Both the position numbers and the translations under genes were made by a program. From NCBI RefSeq assembly GCF_011601275.1, contig NZ_JAAOLY010000002.1, positions 1 to 64,000 on the forward strand: 64,000 bases of DNA. Reading direction: 5' to 3'. The notes under the pieces are model-generated. The model did not search any database and was not told where the DNA came from. It worked only from the letters and a program-made list of their open reading frames with translations. Source of the DNA: Janthinobacterium lividum (GTDB lineage: Bacteria; Pseudomonadota; Gammaproteobacteria; Burkholderiales; Burkholderiaceae_D). Shown here piece after piece: positions 27,599-37,485 of this stretch (within the stretch, counting starts at the first letter, position 1; each line of letters begins with the position of its first letter).

Positions 27599-27811
27599 TT
27601 AAATGGCCACCATCTCGAAATCATCCTTGCGCGCGCCGCATTCAGGGCAAGTCCAGTTCATCGGCACATCGGCCCAACGCGTGCCGGGAGCGATGTCTTC
27701 GTCGGGCAGGCCGGCCGCTTCATCATAAACCCAGCCGCAAATAAGACACATCCACGTTTGGAATTGCTGCGTTGTTTCGTTGCTACTCACGTTCTGCCAC
27801 CCTTCAATCAA
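27599..27811 (-). CDS. rubA: Rubredoxin
   Basis: 70-residue electron carrier with one Fe bound by four Cys: CLICGWVYDEAAG and CPECGARKDDFE. The rubredoxin core is about 52 residues, preceded by a ~18-residue tail (MIEGWQNVSSNETTQQFQ) whose start is uncertain. It is divergent from the thiD-like gene, with only 36 bases between their starts. Confidence 0.93.
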   Translation of the reverse strand: MIEGWQNVSSNETTQQFQTWMCLICGWVYDEAAGLPDEDIAPGTRWADVPMNWTCPECGARKDDFEMVAI

Positions 27812-27847
27812 GTAAAATGCTGAATTAGGTATCTTAATCTACCCGCC

Positions 27848-28705
27848 GTGCAAAACCAAACTTCTCCCCTCATATTAAGCTTCGGCGTGTCCGATCCGGT
27901 CGGCGCGATCGGCATCCAGGCCGACCTGGCCACTTTTTCAGCCTTCGGCTGCCATGGCCTGTCCGTCACCACGGGCCTCTTGATCAGCGATACGGCCCGC
28001 GTGGAAGGCGTGCAGGCGGTCGACCCGGACTGGGTTTCCGACCAGGCGCGCGTGCTGCTGGAAGACATGTCCGTGGCCGCCATCAAGATCGGCGCGCTGG
28101 GCAGCGTGGAAAACGTCACGGCCATCGCCGAAATCGTCTCCGACTATCCGGACGTGCCGCTGATCCTCGATCCTTTCATTTCGGCGCTGCCGGAACAGGG
28201 CATGGACGACGAAGACATCCTCACGGCCGTGCGCCAGCTCCTGATTCCGCAAACGACCCTGCTGGTACTCTCGCCGGTGGAACTGGAGCGCCTGGCCGAA
28301 ACCTGGCGCGACGCCGACCCGGACGACACCCTGCAAAACGACGTCGACTATCTGGTGGCGCTGGGCTGCGAATACGTGCTCGTCACCGGCATGCCGGCCG
28401 ATGCCAGCAAGTCCGGCACGGCCGAAGGCAAGTTGCGCGCCAATACCCTGTTCGGAGAAGACGGCGTGGTGCGCCACGACGTATGGCAGCACCTGCCCGG
28501 CATCTTCAACGGCGCCGGCAGCACCCTGTCGGCCGCCGCCACCGCTCTGCTGGCCCTGGCGGAAAACGAAGACGATGTGCCGCAGGTGGTCGTGGCGGCG
28601 CAGGAATTCACGGCCGGCGCGCTGGCGCACGCGCGGCGCCACGGCATGGGCAAGCTGGTGCCGAACCGGCTGTTCCGGCAACAGCGCCAGCGCGGCGCCC
28701 AATAA
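27848..28705 (+). CDS. Divergent hydroxymethylpyrimidine kinase-like (ThiD-type) protein
   Basis: 285-residue ribokinase-fold protein most like HMP/HMP-P kinase ThiD. The N-terminal SGGAGIQADLKTF block of ThiD reads DPVGAIGIQADLATF. The C-terminal anion-hole block, usually GTGCT with a catalytic Cys, reads FNGAGSTLSAA, so the Cys is replaced by Ser. The start is GTG at 27848. It may phosphorylate a pyrimidine precursor of thiamin or have drifted to another substrate. hemL follows 45 bases downstream. I see no TPP riboswitch upstream. Confidence 0.8.
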   Translation: MQNQTSPLILSFGVSDPVGAIGIQADLATFSAFGCHGLSVTTGLLISDTARVEGVQAVDPDWVSDQARVLLEDMSVAAIKIGALGSVENVTAIAEIVSDYPDVPLILDPFISALPEQGMDDEDILTAVRQLLIPQTTLLVLSPVELERLAETWRDADPDDTLQNDVDYLVALGCEYVLVTGMPADASKSGTAEGKLRANTLFGEDGVVRHDVWQHLPGIFNGAGSTLSAAATALLALAENEDDVPQVVVAAQEFTAGALAHARRHGMGKLVPNRLFRQQRQRGAQ

Positions 28706-28750
28706 GACCAGACGACACAGACAACGATCCACTTTCAAGGCACGATTATC

Positions 28751-30040
28751 ATGACGACGACTTCACAGAACGACATCCTGTTTGCCCGCGCACAAAAAAC
28801 CACGCCAGGCGGCGTCAATTCGCCCGTGCGCGCCTTCCGCTCCGTGGGCGGCACGCCGCGCTTCATCACGCGCGCCGAAGGCCCGTATTTCTGGGACGCG
28901 GACGGCAAGCGCTATATCGACTACATCGGTTCCTGGGGCCCGGCCATCGTCGGCCACGCCCATCCGGAAGTGGTGAAAGCCGTGCAGGATGCGGCTGCGC
29001 TGGGCCTGTCGTTCGGCGCGCCGACGGAAGGCGAAGTGCTGATGGCCGAGGAAATCACGCGCCTGGTGCCGTCGATCGAGCAGGTACGCCTGGTCTCGTC
29101 GGGCACGGAAGCGACCATGAGCGCCCTGCGCCTGGCGCGCGGCGCCACGGGCCGCGACAAGATCGTCAAGTTCGAAGGCTGCTATCACGGCCACGCCGAT
29201 TCGCTGCTGGTGAAAGCGGGCAGCGGCCTGCTCACCTTCGGCAACCCGACGTCGGCCGGCGTGCCGGAAGACTTCGTGAAACACACCCTGGTGCTCGACT
29301 ATAACAACGTGGAGCAGCTGAAGGACGCCTTCGACAGCTTCGGCGCGGACATCGCCTGCGTCATCGTCGAACCTGTGGCCGGCAATATGAACCTGGTGAA
29401 AGCGACGCCGGAATTCCTGCAGGCGATGCGCGAATTGTGCACGCAGCACGGCGCCCTGCTCATTTTCGATGAAGTCATGTGCGGCTTGCGCGTGGCCCTG
29501 GGCGGCGCGCAGGCGCTGTACGGCATCAAGCCCGACCTCACGGCGCTGGGCAAGGTGATCGGCGGCGGCATGCCGGTGGCGGCCTTTGGCGGCAGCGCGG
29601 CGCTGATGCACAACATGGCGCCGCTGGGCGCCGTCTACCAGGCCGGCACCTTGTCGGGCAACCCGGTCGCCGTGGCGGCCGGCATGGCCACCTTGAAACT
29701 GATCCAGCAGCCCGGCTTCTACGAGCAGCTGGGCGCCACGGCCAAGCGCCTGGCCGAAGGTTTGACAAGCGCGGCAAAGGAAGCGGGCGTGGTCTTCTGC
29801 GCCGACTACATCGGCGGCATGTTCGGCATTTATTTCAGCGAAACGCCACCGACCAGCTACGCGGAAATGATGGCTGGCGACCGCAGCAAGTTCAACGCCT
29901 TCTTCCACGCCATGCTGGACGAAGGCGTGTACTTCGCGCCCGCCGCCTTCGAAGCGGGCTTCGTCTCGGCGCAGCACGATGACGCCGTCATCGACGCCAC
30001 CATCGCTGCTGCGCGCAAGGTGTTTGCAAGCCTCGCCTAA
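28751..30040 (+). CDS. hemL: Glutamate-1-semialdehyde 2,1-aminomutase
   Basis: PLP enzyme making 5-aminolevulinate, the C5-route entry to tetrapyrroles; this implies a glutamyl-tRNA route. 429 residues. PLP Lys268 is in [16 protein letters not shown]; other family blocks include [17 protein letters not shown] at the N-terminus, [16 protein letters not shown], and [14 protein letters not shown]. An AAGG Shine-Dalgarno lies before the ATG. It is convergent with the HAD phosphatase gene, 5 bases apart. Confidence 0.96.
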   Translation: MTTTSQNDILFARAQKTTPGGVNSPVRAFRSVGGTPRFITRAEGPYFWDADGKRYIDYIGSWGPAIVGHAHPEVVKAVQDAAALGLSFGAPTEGEVLMAEEITRLVPSIEQVRLVSSGTEATMSALRLARGATGRDKIVKFEGCYHGHADSLLVKAGSGLLTFGNPTSAGVPEDFVKHTLVLDYNNVEQLKDAFDSFGADIACVIVEPVAGNMNLVKATPEFLQAMRELCTQHGALLIFDEVMCGLRVALGGAQALYGIKPDLTALGKVIGGGMPVAAFGGSAALMHNMAPLGAVYQAGTLSGNPVAVAAGMATLKLIQQPGFYEQLGATAKRLAEGLTSAAKEAGVVFCADYIGGMFGIYFSETPPTSYAEMMAGDRSKFNAFFHAMLDEGVYFAPAAFEAGFVSAQHDDAVIDATIAAARKVFASLA

Positions 30041-30045
30041 ACGTT

Positions 30046-30762
30046 TTATACGGTCGCGGTGTCCATCACCGCGGCCACCAGCGCCGGCAGGCTGGCCATG
30101 TCGTTGAACACGACATGCGCGCCGGCCGCCTTCAGGCGCGCTTCCTGGCCGGCGGCGATATGTCCGCCGCCGATGAATCCCAACACCGTCATGCCCGCCG
30201 CCACGGCGGCCGTCACGCCCGTGACGCTGTCTTCCAGCACCAGGCACTGACTTGGCGGCACGCCAAAGGCGGCAGCCGCCGCCAGGTAGACGCCCGGATG
30301 CGGCTTGGCATGGCCCACCAGGTCCGGCGTGAACACGCGCTTGTCGAACAGCGGCGCCATGCTGGTCCGCTCGAGCGCCGACAGCACGCGCGCGCTGACG
30401 CTGTTCGAGGCCACGGCCTTGGGCAGCGGAATGGCGGCCAGCGCCTGCGCCACGCCGGGCACGGCGCGCAATTGCGCATCGCAGGCTGCATCGACGGCGT
30501 TGCCGATGGCCATGATCTCGTCGGCCGGCAATTGCGGCAAGCCCAGTTCCTTGTAGATATCCTGCATCAGCGGCACCAGGCGCTGGCCCAGGCGCGGCTC
30601 GATCAAGCCTTGCAGGGTGACGCCCTCGGGCAGGTTCTGCAGGCGCGGCCCCAGCAATTCCAGCAGCGCTTGCAGGGCCACGGCTTCGCTGTCGATCAGC
30701 ACGCCATCGCAGTCGCTGATCAGATGGGTAAAGCGCGGTGGGGTGGTGGCGGTATCAGGCAT
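30046..30762 (-). CDS. HAD-superfamily phosphatase
   Basis: 238-residue HAD subfamily IA hydrolase. Motif I DCDGVLIDSE gives nucleophile Asp17 and acid/base Asp19; motif II Ser/Thr is in KAVASNSVSAR; motif III/IV LVLEDSVTGVTAAVAAGM. The cap resembles phosphoglycolate phosphatase/YieH-type enzymes. The ATG at 30762 has CTGGAGAG upstream, so I reject the longer frame. Substrate uncertain. Confidence 0.85.
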   Translation of the reverse strand: MPDTATTPPRFTHLISDCDGVLIDSEAVALQALLELLGPRLQNLPEGVTLQGLIEPRLGQRLVPLMQDIYKELGLPQLPADEIMAIGNAVDAACDAQLRAVPGVAQALAAIPLPKAVASNSVSARVLSALERTSMAPLFDKRVFTPDLVGHAKPHPGVYLAAAAAFGVPPSQCLVLEDSVTGVTAAVAAGMTVLGFIGGGHIAAGQEARLKAAGAHVVFNDMASLPALVAAVMDTATV

Positions 30763-31029
30763 GGACTCTCCAGAAGACAACGGTGACGGGAAATGCAGCG
30801 GCCAGCCGGCCAAGGCCGGCATCGTAACGATCATAGGTGGAACAGGCGGACGCTACTACGCAGAAAACGTCTCGATGACGATACTTTTCTGCACAGCAGG
30901 CGGCATGCATGAATCAGCAATTAAACAATACCAATTCAATACCACGCAATACCAGTGATTATCGCCGATTTTTGAAATTGCTGCGCTCGTCCTGAAACCG
31001 GAGCGCGCGAGCGCCCTGGCGACAAGCGC

Positions 31030-31995
31030 TTATTTCAGCCAGCCGCGATGGCGGAAGTACAGGAAAGGCGCGATGGCGCTGGTGATCATCAGGCCCCAGG
31101 CCCAAGGATAGCCGAACGACCATTCCAGTTCCGGCATCAGTTTGAAGTTCATGCCGTACACGCTGGCGATCAGGGTCGGCGGCAGGAAGGCCACGCTGGC
31201 CACCGAGAAGATCTTGATGATCTTGTTCTGGTTGATGTTGATGAAACCGACGGTGGCATCCATCAGGAAGTTGATCTTGTCGAACAGGAAGGACGTATGG
31301 CCGTCCAGCGATTCGATGTCGCGCAAAATCTGCCGCGCTTCCTCGAACTGCTCGGAATTGAGCAAGCGGCCACGCATCAGAAAGCTCACGGCGCGGCGCG
31401 TATCCATCATGTTGCGGCGGATACGGCCGTTCAAATCTTCCTCGTGGGCAATCGCGTTCAGCGCTTCGGCCGCGTGCGCGTCGGTAAATTCCTTTTGCAG
31501 CACGCGCGTGCTGACTTCTTCCAGATTCTGGTAGATGCCTTCAAGCACGTCGGCCGAATATTCGGCATCGGTGGCGTACAGGTCGAGCAGCACGTCCATG
31601 TAGTCGGCAATCGAGCCGGGCCGCGAACGGGCGCGCATGCGCACCAGGCGGAACACGGGCAAGTCGTCCGTATGCATGGAAAACAAAATCTTGCGGGCCA
31701 GGATGAAGGCCACGGTGATGACGCGCGACGGACCGTCGTCCTCTTCGCGCAAGAAATCCGTGCGCAGGTGCAAGTCGCCGTTTTCCGCTTCGTAATAGCG
31801 GGCCGACGCTTCAATATCCTTGACTTCGTCTTCGCCCGGCAGGGTGACGTTGTAGATGGCCTTGACCCAGGCCCGTTCATCATCGGTAGGGTCGGTCAGG
31901 TCGACCCATACCGGTTCGGCGTTTTCGAGGTCTGCGCGGCTGTCGATCGGCACCTGGTTGAGCCGGCCATTCTGTAATACAAAGACATTGATCAT
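31030..31995 (-). CDS. corA: CorA-family magnesium/cobalt transporter
   Basis: 321 residues. A long cytoplasmic N-domain is followed by two C-terminal membrane helices. The signature YGMNF is near residue 281, just after TM1 (VASVAFLPPTLIASV), and TM2 is GLMITSAIAPFLYF. CorA pentamers conduct Mg2+ (also Co2+/Ni2+). It is transcribed minus, 222 bases downstream of mtgA, so probably from its own promoter. I saw no M-box-like leader. Confidence 0.94.
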   Translation of the reverse strand: MINVFVLQNGRLNQVPIDSRADLENAEPVWVDLTDPTDDERAWVKAIYNVTLPGEDEVKDIEASARYYEAENGDLHLRTDFLREEDDGPSRVITVAFILARKILFSMHTDDLPVFRLVRMRARSRPGSIADYMDVLLDLYATDAEYSADVLEGIYQNLEEVSTRVLQKEFTDAHAAEALNAIAHEEDLNGRIRRNMMDTRRAVSFLMRGRLLNSEQFEEARQILRDIESLDGHTSFLFDKINFLMDATVGFININQNKIIKIFSVASVAFLPPTLIASVYGMNFKLMPELEWSFGYPWAWGLMITSAIAPFLYFRHRGWLK

Positions 31996-32217
31996 GCGCG
32001 CTCTCAGCCGGATGTGGGGTTATCGTGATGTGCTGGCGCTGGCGCCAAAAATGAAAACAGCGCAAGTGTACCCGCAAAGGCCTTTTCACGACCACCCCCG
32101 GCACCGCTTTTTCACGGAAAAAGTGCGGCGTTGCACCAACCGGGGTCGATTAAGATGCTGCGTCGCAATAGTGCCAATCAGGCAGCTTTGATTTTATGCA
32201 AAGAAAGCCCGCTGCCA

Positions 32218-32949
32218 TCAAGGCAATTCCGCCGCCCCCATGCGGCGCAGGATGACGCCCGTGCGCCGGTTCAGGTAGCCCGTATCGCGGTGACGGTCGT
32301 AAAAGCGGGGATTCGGCAGCATCACGGCCAGTTTCGCCGCCTGTCCCGCGCTCAGGCCCGCCGCGCTGACCCGGTAATAGTGGCGCGCTGCCGCTTCGGC
32401 GCCAAAGGTGCCCGTGCCAAACTCCACCACGTTCAGATAAATTTCGAAAATGCGCTCCTTTTCCATCAGGTTTTCCAGCATATACGTGATGATCAGTTCC
32501 TGGCCCTTGCGCACATAGCTGCGCGAACCGGACAGGAACAGATTCTTCGCCAGCTGCTGCGTGATGGTGGAGCCACCGGCCACGACCTTTTGCTTCTTGC
32601 TGTTTTTTTCATACGCCTTTTGCAAGGCTTCCCAGTCCACGCCTTCGTGCTCGGAAAAATTCGCGTCTTCCGAGGCGATGATGGCCCGTTTGAGATTGTT
32701 CGAGATGCGGTTGTACGGCACCCACGTCTGCTTGATCGTGGCATTAGGATTCTTGTCCTGCAAGACAGACAACTGTTCCCGCATGAAGGCCGTGCTGGAC
32801 GGGTTATGGTCGACCCACCACCAGATTTGCAGGAAGAAGTACAGTTGCACGACGATAAAGGTCAGCACGGGGACGATGAACAGCCACTTGATCCAGCCGT
32901 AGCGGCTGCCACGGCCGGTCTTGCGCTGGCCCTTCTTGCCGGCGCTCAC
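32218..32949 (-). CDS. mtgA: Monofunctional peptidoglycan glycosyltransferase
   Basis: GT51 enzyme polymerising lipid II in the periplasm. 243 residues from a GTG at 32949, which overlaps the aroE stop as GTGA. It has a cytoplasmic basic N-tail, a TM anchor (about 19-42), catalytic Glu94 in [16 protein letters not shown], and [16 protein letters not shown]. No transpeptidase domain. Last gene of the mpl-to-mtgA run. Confidence 0.94.
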   Translation of the reverse strand: MSAGKKGQRKTGRGSRYGWIKWLFIVPVLTFIVVQLYFFLQIWWWVDHNPSSTAFMREQLSVLQDKNPNATIKQTWVPYNRISNNLKRAIIASEDANFSEHEGVDWEALQKAYEKNSKKQKVVAGGSTITQQLAKNLFLSGSRSYVRKGQELIITYMLENLMEKERIFEIYLNVVEFGTGTFGAEAAARHYYRVSAAGLSAGQAAKLAVMLPNPRFYDRHRDTGYLNRRTGVILRRMGAAELP

Positions 32950-33773
32950 AGGGCACTGCGCAGCTGCGCCAGCAAGTCCTGCGTCTGCGGCCGCACGCCG
33001 CGCCACACGTAGAACGCTTCGGCCGCCTGCTCCACCAGCATGCCCAGGCCGTCGCGCACCTGCGCGCCATGCTGCGCAGCAAAGTCCATGAAGACGGTGG
33101 GCTGAGCGCCATACATCATGTCCAGCGCCAGGGTATGGCTACCGAAGATACCGGGCGGCACGGGCGGCAAGTCGCCCGCCAGGCTGGCCGAGGTGGCATT
33201 GATGACGATATCGAAGACGCCATCGGGCTGCGTGAAACCGCCGGCACGCAGCTGAGCGGGGTGCGCCAGCGCATCGGCAAATTGCGCCACCAGCGCCTCG
33301 GCCGTGGCCACGGTGCGGTTGGCAATGAAGATTTCCTGCGGTCCCTGTTCCAGCAAGGGCAGCACGACGCCGCGCGCGGCGCCGCCCGCGCCCAGCAGCA
33401 GGACGCGCTTGCCGGCGACACTCATGCCCGCGTTGCGCACGATGTCGGCCACCAGGCCCGCGCCATCGGTATTGTCGCCAAGAATGGTGTCGCCATCGAA
33501 ACGCAGGGTATTGACGGCGCCGGCGGCCCTAGCCCGCGGCGTCAGCTCGGTCGCCAGCGCGCATGCGTCCAGTTTGAAAGGCACCGTCACGTTTGCGCCC
33601 TTGCCGCCCTCGGCAGCAAACGTGCGGGCCGCCAGCGCAAAGCCGTCGAGCGGCGCCAGCCGGCGATCGTAGACGATGGGCTCGCCCGTCTGCAAGGCAA
33701 ACGCGGCATGGATCAATGGGGACTTGCTGTGGGCGATGGGATTGCCGAAGACGCAATATTGATCAGGATTCAT
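32946..33773 (-). CDS. aroE: Shikimate dehydrogenase
   Basis: NADPH-dependent reduction of 3-dehydroshikimate. Family blocks: [24 protein letters not shown] (catalytic Lys), [11 protein letters not shown], and the nucleotide loop [13 protein letters not shown]. 275 residues from the ATG at 33773. An alternative TTG at 33788 would overlap the preceding stop by 4 bases. It is coupled to mtgA by a 4-base overlap. aroQ lies 7 kb away on the other strand. Confidence 0.94.
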   Translation of the reverse strand: MNPDQYCVFGNPIAHSKSPLIHAAFALQTGEPIVYDRRLAPLDGFALAARTFAAEGGKGANVTVPFKLDACALATELTPRARAAGAVNTLRFDGDTILGDNTDGAGLVADIVRNAGMSVAGKRVLLLGAGGAARGVVLPLLEQGPQEIFIANRTVATAEALVAQFADALAHPAQLRAGGFTQPDGVFDIVINATSASLAGDLPPVPPGIFGSHTLALDMMYGAQPTVFMDFAAQHGAQVRDGLGMLVEQAAEAFYVWRGVRPQTQDLLAQLRSAL

Positions 33774-33784
33774 TACTTGTTTGT

Positions 33785-34678
33785 TCAATTGCTGCCGCCA
33801 GTCAGGTTAGCTTCCATTTTTTCTTCGCGCGTAAATTTGAAGCGGGTGATGACGACCCACAAGTCATCCTTGTCGCTCGACAACATATTCGGTGGGAAAC
33901 GGCCAAACGGCGCCGCGCGGCGCACGATGGCCAGGGCCGCCGCATCCAGTGCCGGGTTACCCGAGCTTTTTTCCACGCGGGCGCCACCTTCCTTCTGGTA
34001 AATCGTGCCGTCCTGGAAGATAGGGATATAGACGACCAGTTCGCCATACATCTTGCGGCCATTTTTTTGCGGGAAATTCAGGGTGCCGATTTCCTCGATG
34101 CGCTTTTGCAGGGTCTTGTAATACATGGCATAGCCAACCTCTTGCGTGCTGGGCGTAATGAACGTCTTGCGCGGACGCTTGTTCTGGTCTTCCACGGTCT
34201 GGCTGATCTCGGCCGCCATGCGGGCGATGGCCTTGCTGCTTTCCATCAAGTCCGAGCCGGTGGCCAGGGGATTGGGCTTGTCCTTTTCCGTGACGGGCGC
34301 GGCGCTGTAAGGCGTCGGCCTGGCCGCCTGCGTCAGCAGTTCCTGCTGCTTTTGCTCCAGTTCGGCGATGCGGCGGGCGCTGGCCTTAACGCTCTCGCCC
34401 TCTTCCACCTTGCGCATGTCAGGCAAGGGCGACTTGGCGCGGCCCTTGTCGGCTTGCCCACCGCCATCGAGGTTGGCTTGCGCCAGAGCATCGGCCTTCA
34501 GCGGCTTGTTCGCATGCTTGGCGTTGACCAGTATCACTTCCAGGCCGGGATCGGTGGCCACGGCCCGCTGCGGCGCCGGGGCGACAAAATGCATCGCCAG
34601 CAAGGCGCCGTGCGCCAGCAGCGATACCGCCACGGCGATCATGAGGAAACGATTCTCTCGGAAAGACTTCACGCGCAA
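33785..34678 (-). CDS. TonB-family energy transducer-like protein
   Basis: 297 residues. Short basic N-tail, a single TM (about 12-31, [20 protein letters not shown]), a long charged Ala/Lys/Gln spacer with coiled-coil character, and a C-terminal TonB-like domain ([48 protein letters not shown]). No ExbB/ExbD genes are near. Its place between a ribonuclease gene and aroE looks like a conserved operon position rather than an iron-uptake locus, so it may serve envelope functions (inference). Confidence 0.82.
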   Translation of the reverse strand: MRVKSFRENRFLMIAVAVSLLAHGALLAMHFVAPAPQRAVATDPGLEVILVNAKHANKPLKADALAQANLDGGGQADKGRAKSPLPDMRKVEEGESVKASARRIAELEQKQQELLTQAARPTPYSAAPVTEKDKPNPLATGSDLMESSKAIARMAAEISQTVEDQNKRPRKTFITPSTQEVGYAMYYKTLQKRIEEIGTLNFPQKNGRKMYGELVVYIPIFQDGTIYQKEGGARVEKSSGNPALDAAALAIVRRAAPFGRFPPNMLSSDKDDLWVVITRFKFTREEKMEANLTGGSN

Positions 34679-34780
34679 CCTAGTTCCTTACAAGCACAAG
34701 ATACAAGATGGCTGAATTCTACGTCAAAGGGCGGCGCCGGCAACAGTTTTCAGCACCGCCTTTGTGGCGTGACGACGGCC

Positions 34781-36868
34781 TTATTTGACCTCGGGTTCGC
34801 TGACCACGTCTTCGCTGGCCAGTTCCGCCACTTCCGCATCGGCGTCGCTGACCTGGTTCGCCGCTTCCGGCGATGGCTCGGCCGCCACGTCGCCTTCTTC
34901 CGCGCCTGCGTCGCCCGCCTCTTCCTCGTAGTCCAGCTCGGCATCGGCCGCCGCATCGGGCACGGCGGCGATTTCCAGCAAGCGTGCTTCGATGCTCAGG
35001 TCAACTTCATCCCAGCGCAGCAAGTCCAGTTTCACCTGGGCGCCGCGCGCCACCGATGGCATGCCCGGCAGCTTGATGACCAGCGGAATGTCGACCAGGC
35101 GCAAGATCTCGTCTTTCAGCACGACGGCGTCGACCTGGCGCGCGTTTTCCTGGTGCAGCCAGCGCAAGCACCAGTAGCGTTCCATGTTCGACTGGAAATC
35201 GCCATACGCGGCATACGCGGCGTCAAACGCCGAAACGATGGCGAACAGATTCGCATCGCGCGGCTTGAACGGGGCCACCAGCGGCGCCGTCACGCCATGC
35301 TCGGCGCAGGCGATGATTTGCCACTGGTTCACCAGGTCCGTATAGCGGCGCAGGGGCGAAGTGCTCCACGCATATTGGTCCACGCCCAAGCCCTGGTGCG
35401 GCGCCGCATGGGTCACCATGCGCACCTGCATCTTTGCCGCCCAGCTATTGCCGCTGCCGCCGCCCTGGCTGCGGTAAATGCCCGGCACGCCATGGTCGTG
35501 CAGCATCTTGCCCCAGGTGCTGTTGGCAAAAATCATCAGTTCGGCGACGATCTTGTCGAGCGGCGCGCCACGCTTGCGGCGCGCCACAGTGACGATGTCA
35601 TTTTCCACATAGAAGTTGAAATCGACGCGGTTATTCTGTTCCGGCTTCAGGCCAAACGCTTCGCGCTTCTTCATGCGACCCTGTTCCAGCTGCTGCGCCC
35701 ATTGCCACAACACGGCAAAATCGGCCTTGTGCGGATACTCGCCTTCGCCGCTGGCCAGGGTTTCCTCGTTGACCAGGTCGTCGAGCTGGTTATGGCGCAA
35801 GTTGCTGGCAATCGGCACCAGTTCGGCGCGCGTCTGCGTGCTGACCACGGCCCAGTCGGCTTTCGGGTCCAGGGTCGCGTACAGCGACAGGGCCGGGCAC
35901 GTCGTGCCTTCCGCCAAGGTAAACGCGTTGACGATTTCGTCCGGCAGCATGGTGATCTTGTCGCCCGGCATGTAGACGGTCGACATGCGCTGGCGCGCCA
36001 TCTTGTCGATCACGTCTTCCGGACGGATGCCCAGGCCCGGCGCGGCGATGTGGATACCCACTTTCACGGTGCCATCGGGCAAGGGCTGCACGGAGAAGGC
36101 ATCGTCGATCTCGGTCGTGGTCACGTCGTCGATCGAGAAGGCGGCCACGTCGGCCAGCGGCAGCTTGGCCGTCACGGACGGCACGGGCACGCTCGGGAAA
36201 CCGGCGCCTTTCGGGAAATTTTCAAACAGGAACTTCGACAGGTGCAAGTCTTTCGGCGAAGCAATACCACCGACGGCCAGCATCAGCCGCGGCGGCGTCG
36301 TGTGCAACTCCGTGCACGCCGCTTCCAGCGCCTTGTATTCGATGGTGTTCTTGTCCGGCTTGAACAGCAGTTGCAGCACCATGGGCTGCATCGAGGCGGG
36401 CAAGCGGTTCTGTTTCAGCTCTTCCACATAGCCTGCCTGCACCAGCGCCTGCTGTTTTTTCTTTTCGATGCCGGCCAGGGCCGCCTTCAAGGACGCTTCC
36501 GGCGCCGCCTTGTAGCGGCCACGGCCCTTCTTGTAGAAATACACGGGCGCCGAATGCAGGGCCAGGATCAGGCCGGCCGCTTCCGGCGGCAACGGTGCAT
36601 GGCCGAAATACTCGGCGCCCAGCTCGGCAAAGCCGAACTCGTCTTCGCCCGCCACTTCCCACAGAAAGTCGAGATCGATCTCGGCGGCAACGGACTTGGC
36701 CTGTTCCAGCAGCTCGGCCGGGGCCGGCTTTTCATACTGCAACAGCACGTCCTTGACCTTGACCTTGGTGCGCTTGCCGCTGGCCATTTCGACCTGGTAC
36801 GCTTCACCCGCTTGCGACAGGACCGTGCCGACCTTGAAATCGCCGGATTCTTCAAAAAATAGATTCAT
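34781..36868 (-). CDS. RNase II/RNB-domain ribonuclease
   Basis: 695-residue RNB-family 3'-5' exoribonuclease-like protein. The active-site stretch FSIDDVTTTEIDDAFS aligns with TIDxxxxxDxDDAL of RNase II: Asp247, Asp255 and Asp256 are kept, but the residue equal to Asp207 of the E. coli enzyme is Glu253. The N-terminal region (1-230) is not a standard cold-shock pair. The C-terminus ends in a highly acidic, alanine-rich tail of ~60 residues in place of a clear S1 domain. It lies 2 bases after ubiC. Activity is likely but altered metal geometry is possible. Confidence 0.86.
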   Translation of the reverse strand: MNLFFEESGDFKVGTVLSQAGEAYQVEMASGKRTKVKVKDVLLQYEKPAPAELLEQAKSVAAEIDLDFLWEVAGEDEFGFAELGAEYFGHAPLPPEAAGLILALHSAPVYFYKKGRGRYKAAPEASLKAALAGIEKKKQQALVQAGYVEELKQNRLPASMQPMVLQLLFKPDKNTIEYKALEAACTELHTTPPRLMLAVGGIASPKDLHLSKFLFENFPKGAGFPSVPVPSVTAKLPLADVAAFSIDDVTTTEIDDAFSVQPLPDGTVKVGIHIAAPGLGIRPEDVIDKMARQRMSTVYMPGDKITMLPDEIVNAFTLAEGTTCPALSLYATLDPKADWAVVSTQTRAELVPIASNLRHNQLDDLVNEETLASGEGEYPHKADFAVLWQWAQQLEQGRMKKREAFGLKPEQNNRVDFNFYVENDIVTVARRKRGAPLDKIVAELMIFANSTWGKMLHDHGVPGIYRSQGGGSGNSWAAKMQVRMVTHAAPHQGLGVDQYAWSTSPLRRYTDLVNQWQIIACAEHGVTAPLVAPFKPRDANLFAIVSAFDAAYAAYGDFQSNMERYWCLRWLHQENARQVDAVVLKDEILRLVDIPLVIKLPGMPSVARGAQVKLDLLRWDEVDLSIEARLLEIAAVPDAAADAELDYEEEAGDAGAEEGDVAAEPSPEAANQVSDADAEVAELASEDVVSEPEVK

Positions 36869-36870
36869 TG

Positions 36871-37485
36871 TTATGCTTTGTTTATTAATGTGTCGGTTGC
36901 AACGGTGCGAGTGACGGGCGTCAACTCCAGCACCGCCGGCAAAAATACTTCAGTTACCAGCAGCAATCCCTGGTGACGCTGATACAGGCAGCGGCGGGCA
37001 AAAAACAGCGCCTGCCCGTCGGCGCGCCGCCCTTCCCGCGCCAGCGCCGCCTGCGCCCGCTGCACCAGCGGGTGCCCGGCGCGCAAGCGGGCAAATTCCA
37101 GTTCGCCGCGGCGCACCATGCGGTCGCCAAACAGGGTCGTGCCCAGCGAACGCTCGCCCAGCGCGGAAAACAAGGGCCAGTCCGTGGCCGTTGCCTGCAT
37201 GGGCACGACGGTATGGCCAAACACGGCCGGCCTGTCATCACAACGCAACAGCACTTCGCGTTCCCACACCCGGCCCGCACGGTGCAAACCGATGATGGCG
37301 GCTTCGTCGCTCAGGCAACGTGCCGTTTCCTGATGCAAACATTGCACGCGAAACGCCTGGCTATGGGCTTTCAGCTTGGCCGTCAGCGAACCGCCGCCCG
37401 TCAGCCAGTGGCGCAAGGCCGGCGGCGCATTGACGGCGTTCACGTGCGCATGCCATTGCGCCTGTCGCAGCGAACCCGGCCTCAC
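36871..37485 (-). CDS. ubiC: Chorismate pyruvate-lyase
   Basis: Splits chorismate to 4-hydroxybenzoate and pyruvate, the first ubiquinone step. 204 residues from a GTG at 37485 that overlaps the yqiA stop (GTGA). Family features: WLTGGGSLTAKL near the N-terminus, VWEREVLLRCDDRPAVFGHTV, the product-loop region LGTTLFGD, and C-terminal YQRHQGLLLVTEVFLPAV. An upstream ATG at 37512 is possible but would overlap yqiA further. Confidence 0.9.
   Translation of the reverse strand: MRPGSLRQAQWHAHVNAVNAPPALRHWLTGGGSLTAKLKAHSQAFRVQCLHQETARCLSDEAAIIGLHRAGRVWEREVLLRCDDRPAVFGHTVVPMQATATDWPLFSALGERSLGTTLFGDRMVRRGELEFARLRAGHPLVQRAQAALAREGRRADGQALFFARRCLYQRHQGLLLVTEVFLPAVLELTPVTRTVATDTLINKA

Noticed and set aside
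30983-31016. GCGCTCG/CGAGCGC inverted repeat after corA
   Set aside because: Could be a corA terminator, but the loop is long and there is no T-run; too weak to call.
33593-36862. 1089-codon open frame on the plus strand
   Set aside because: Antisense to aroE, the TonB-like gene and the RNB nuclease gene; no recognisable domain.
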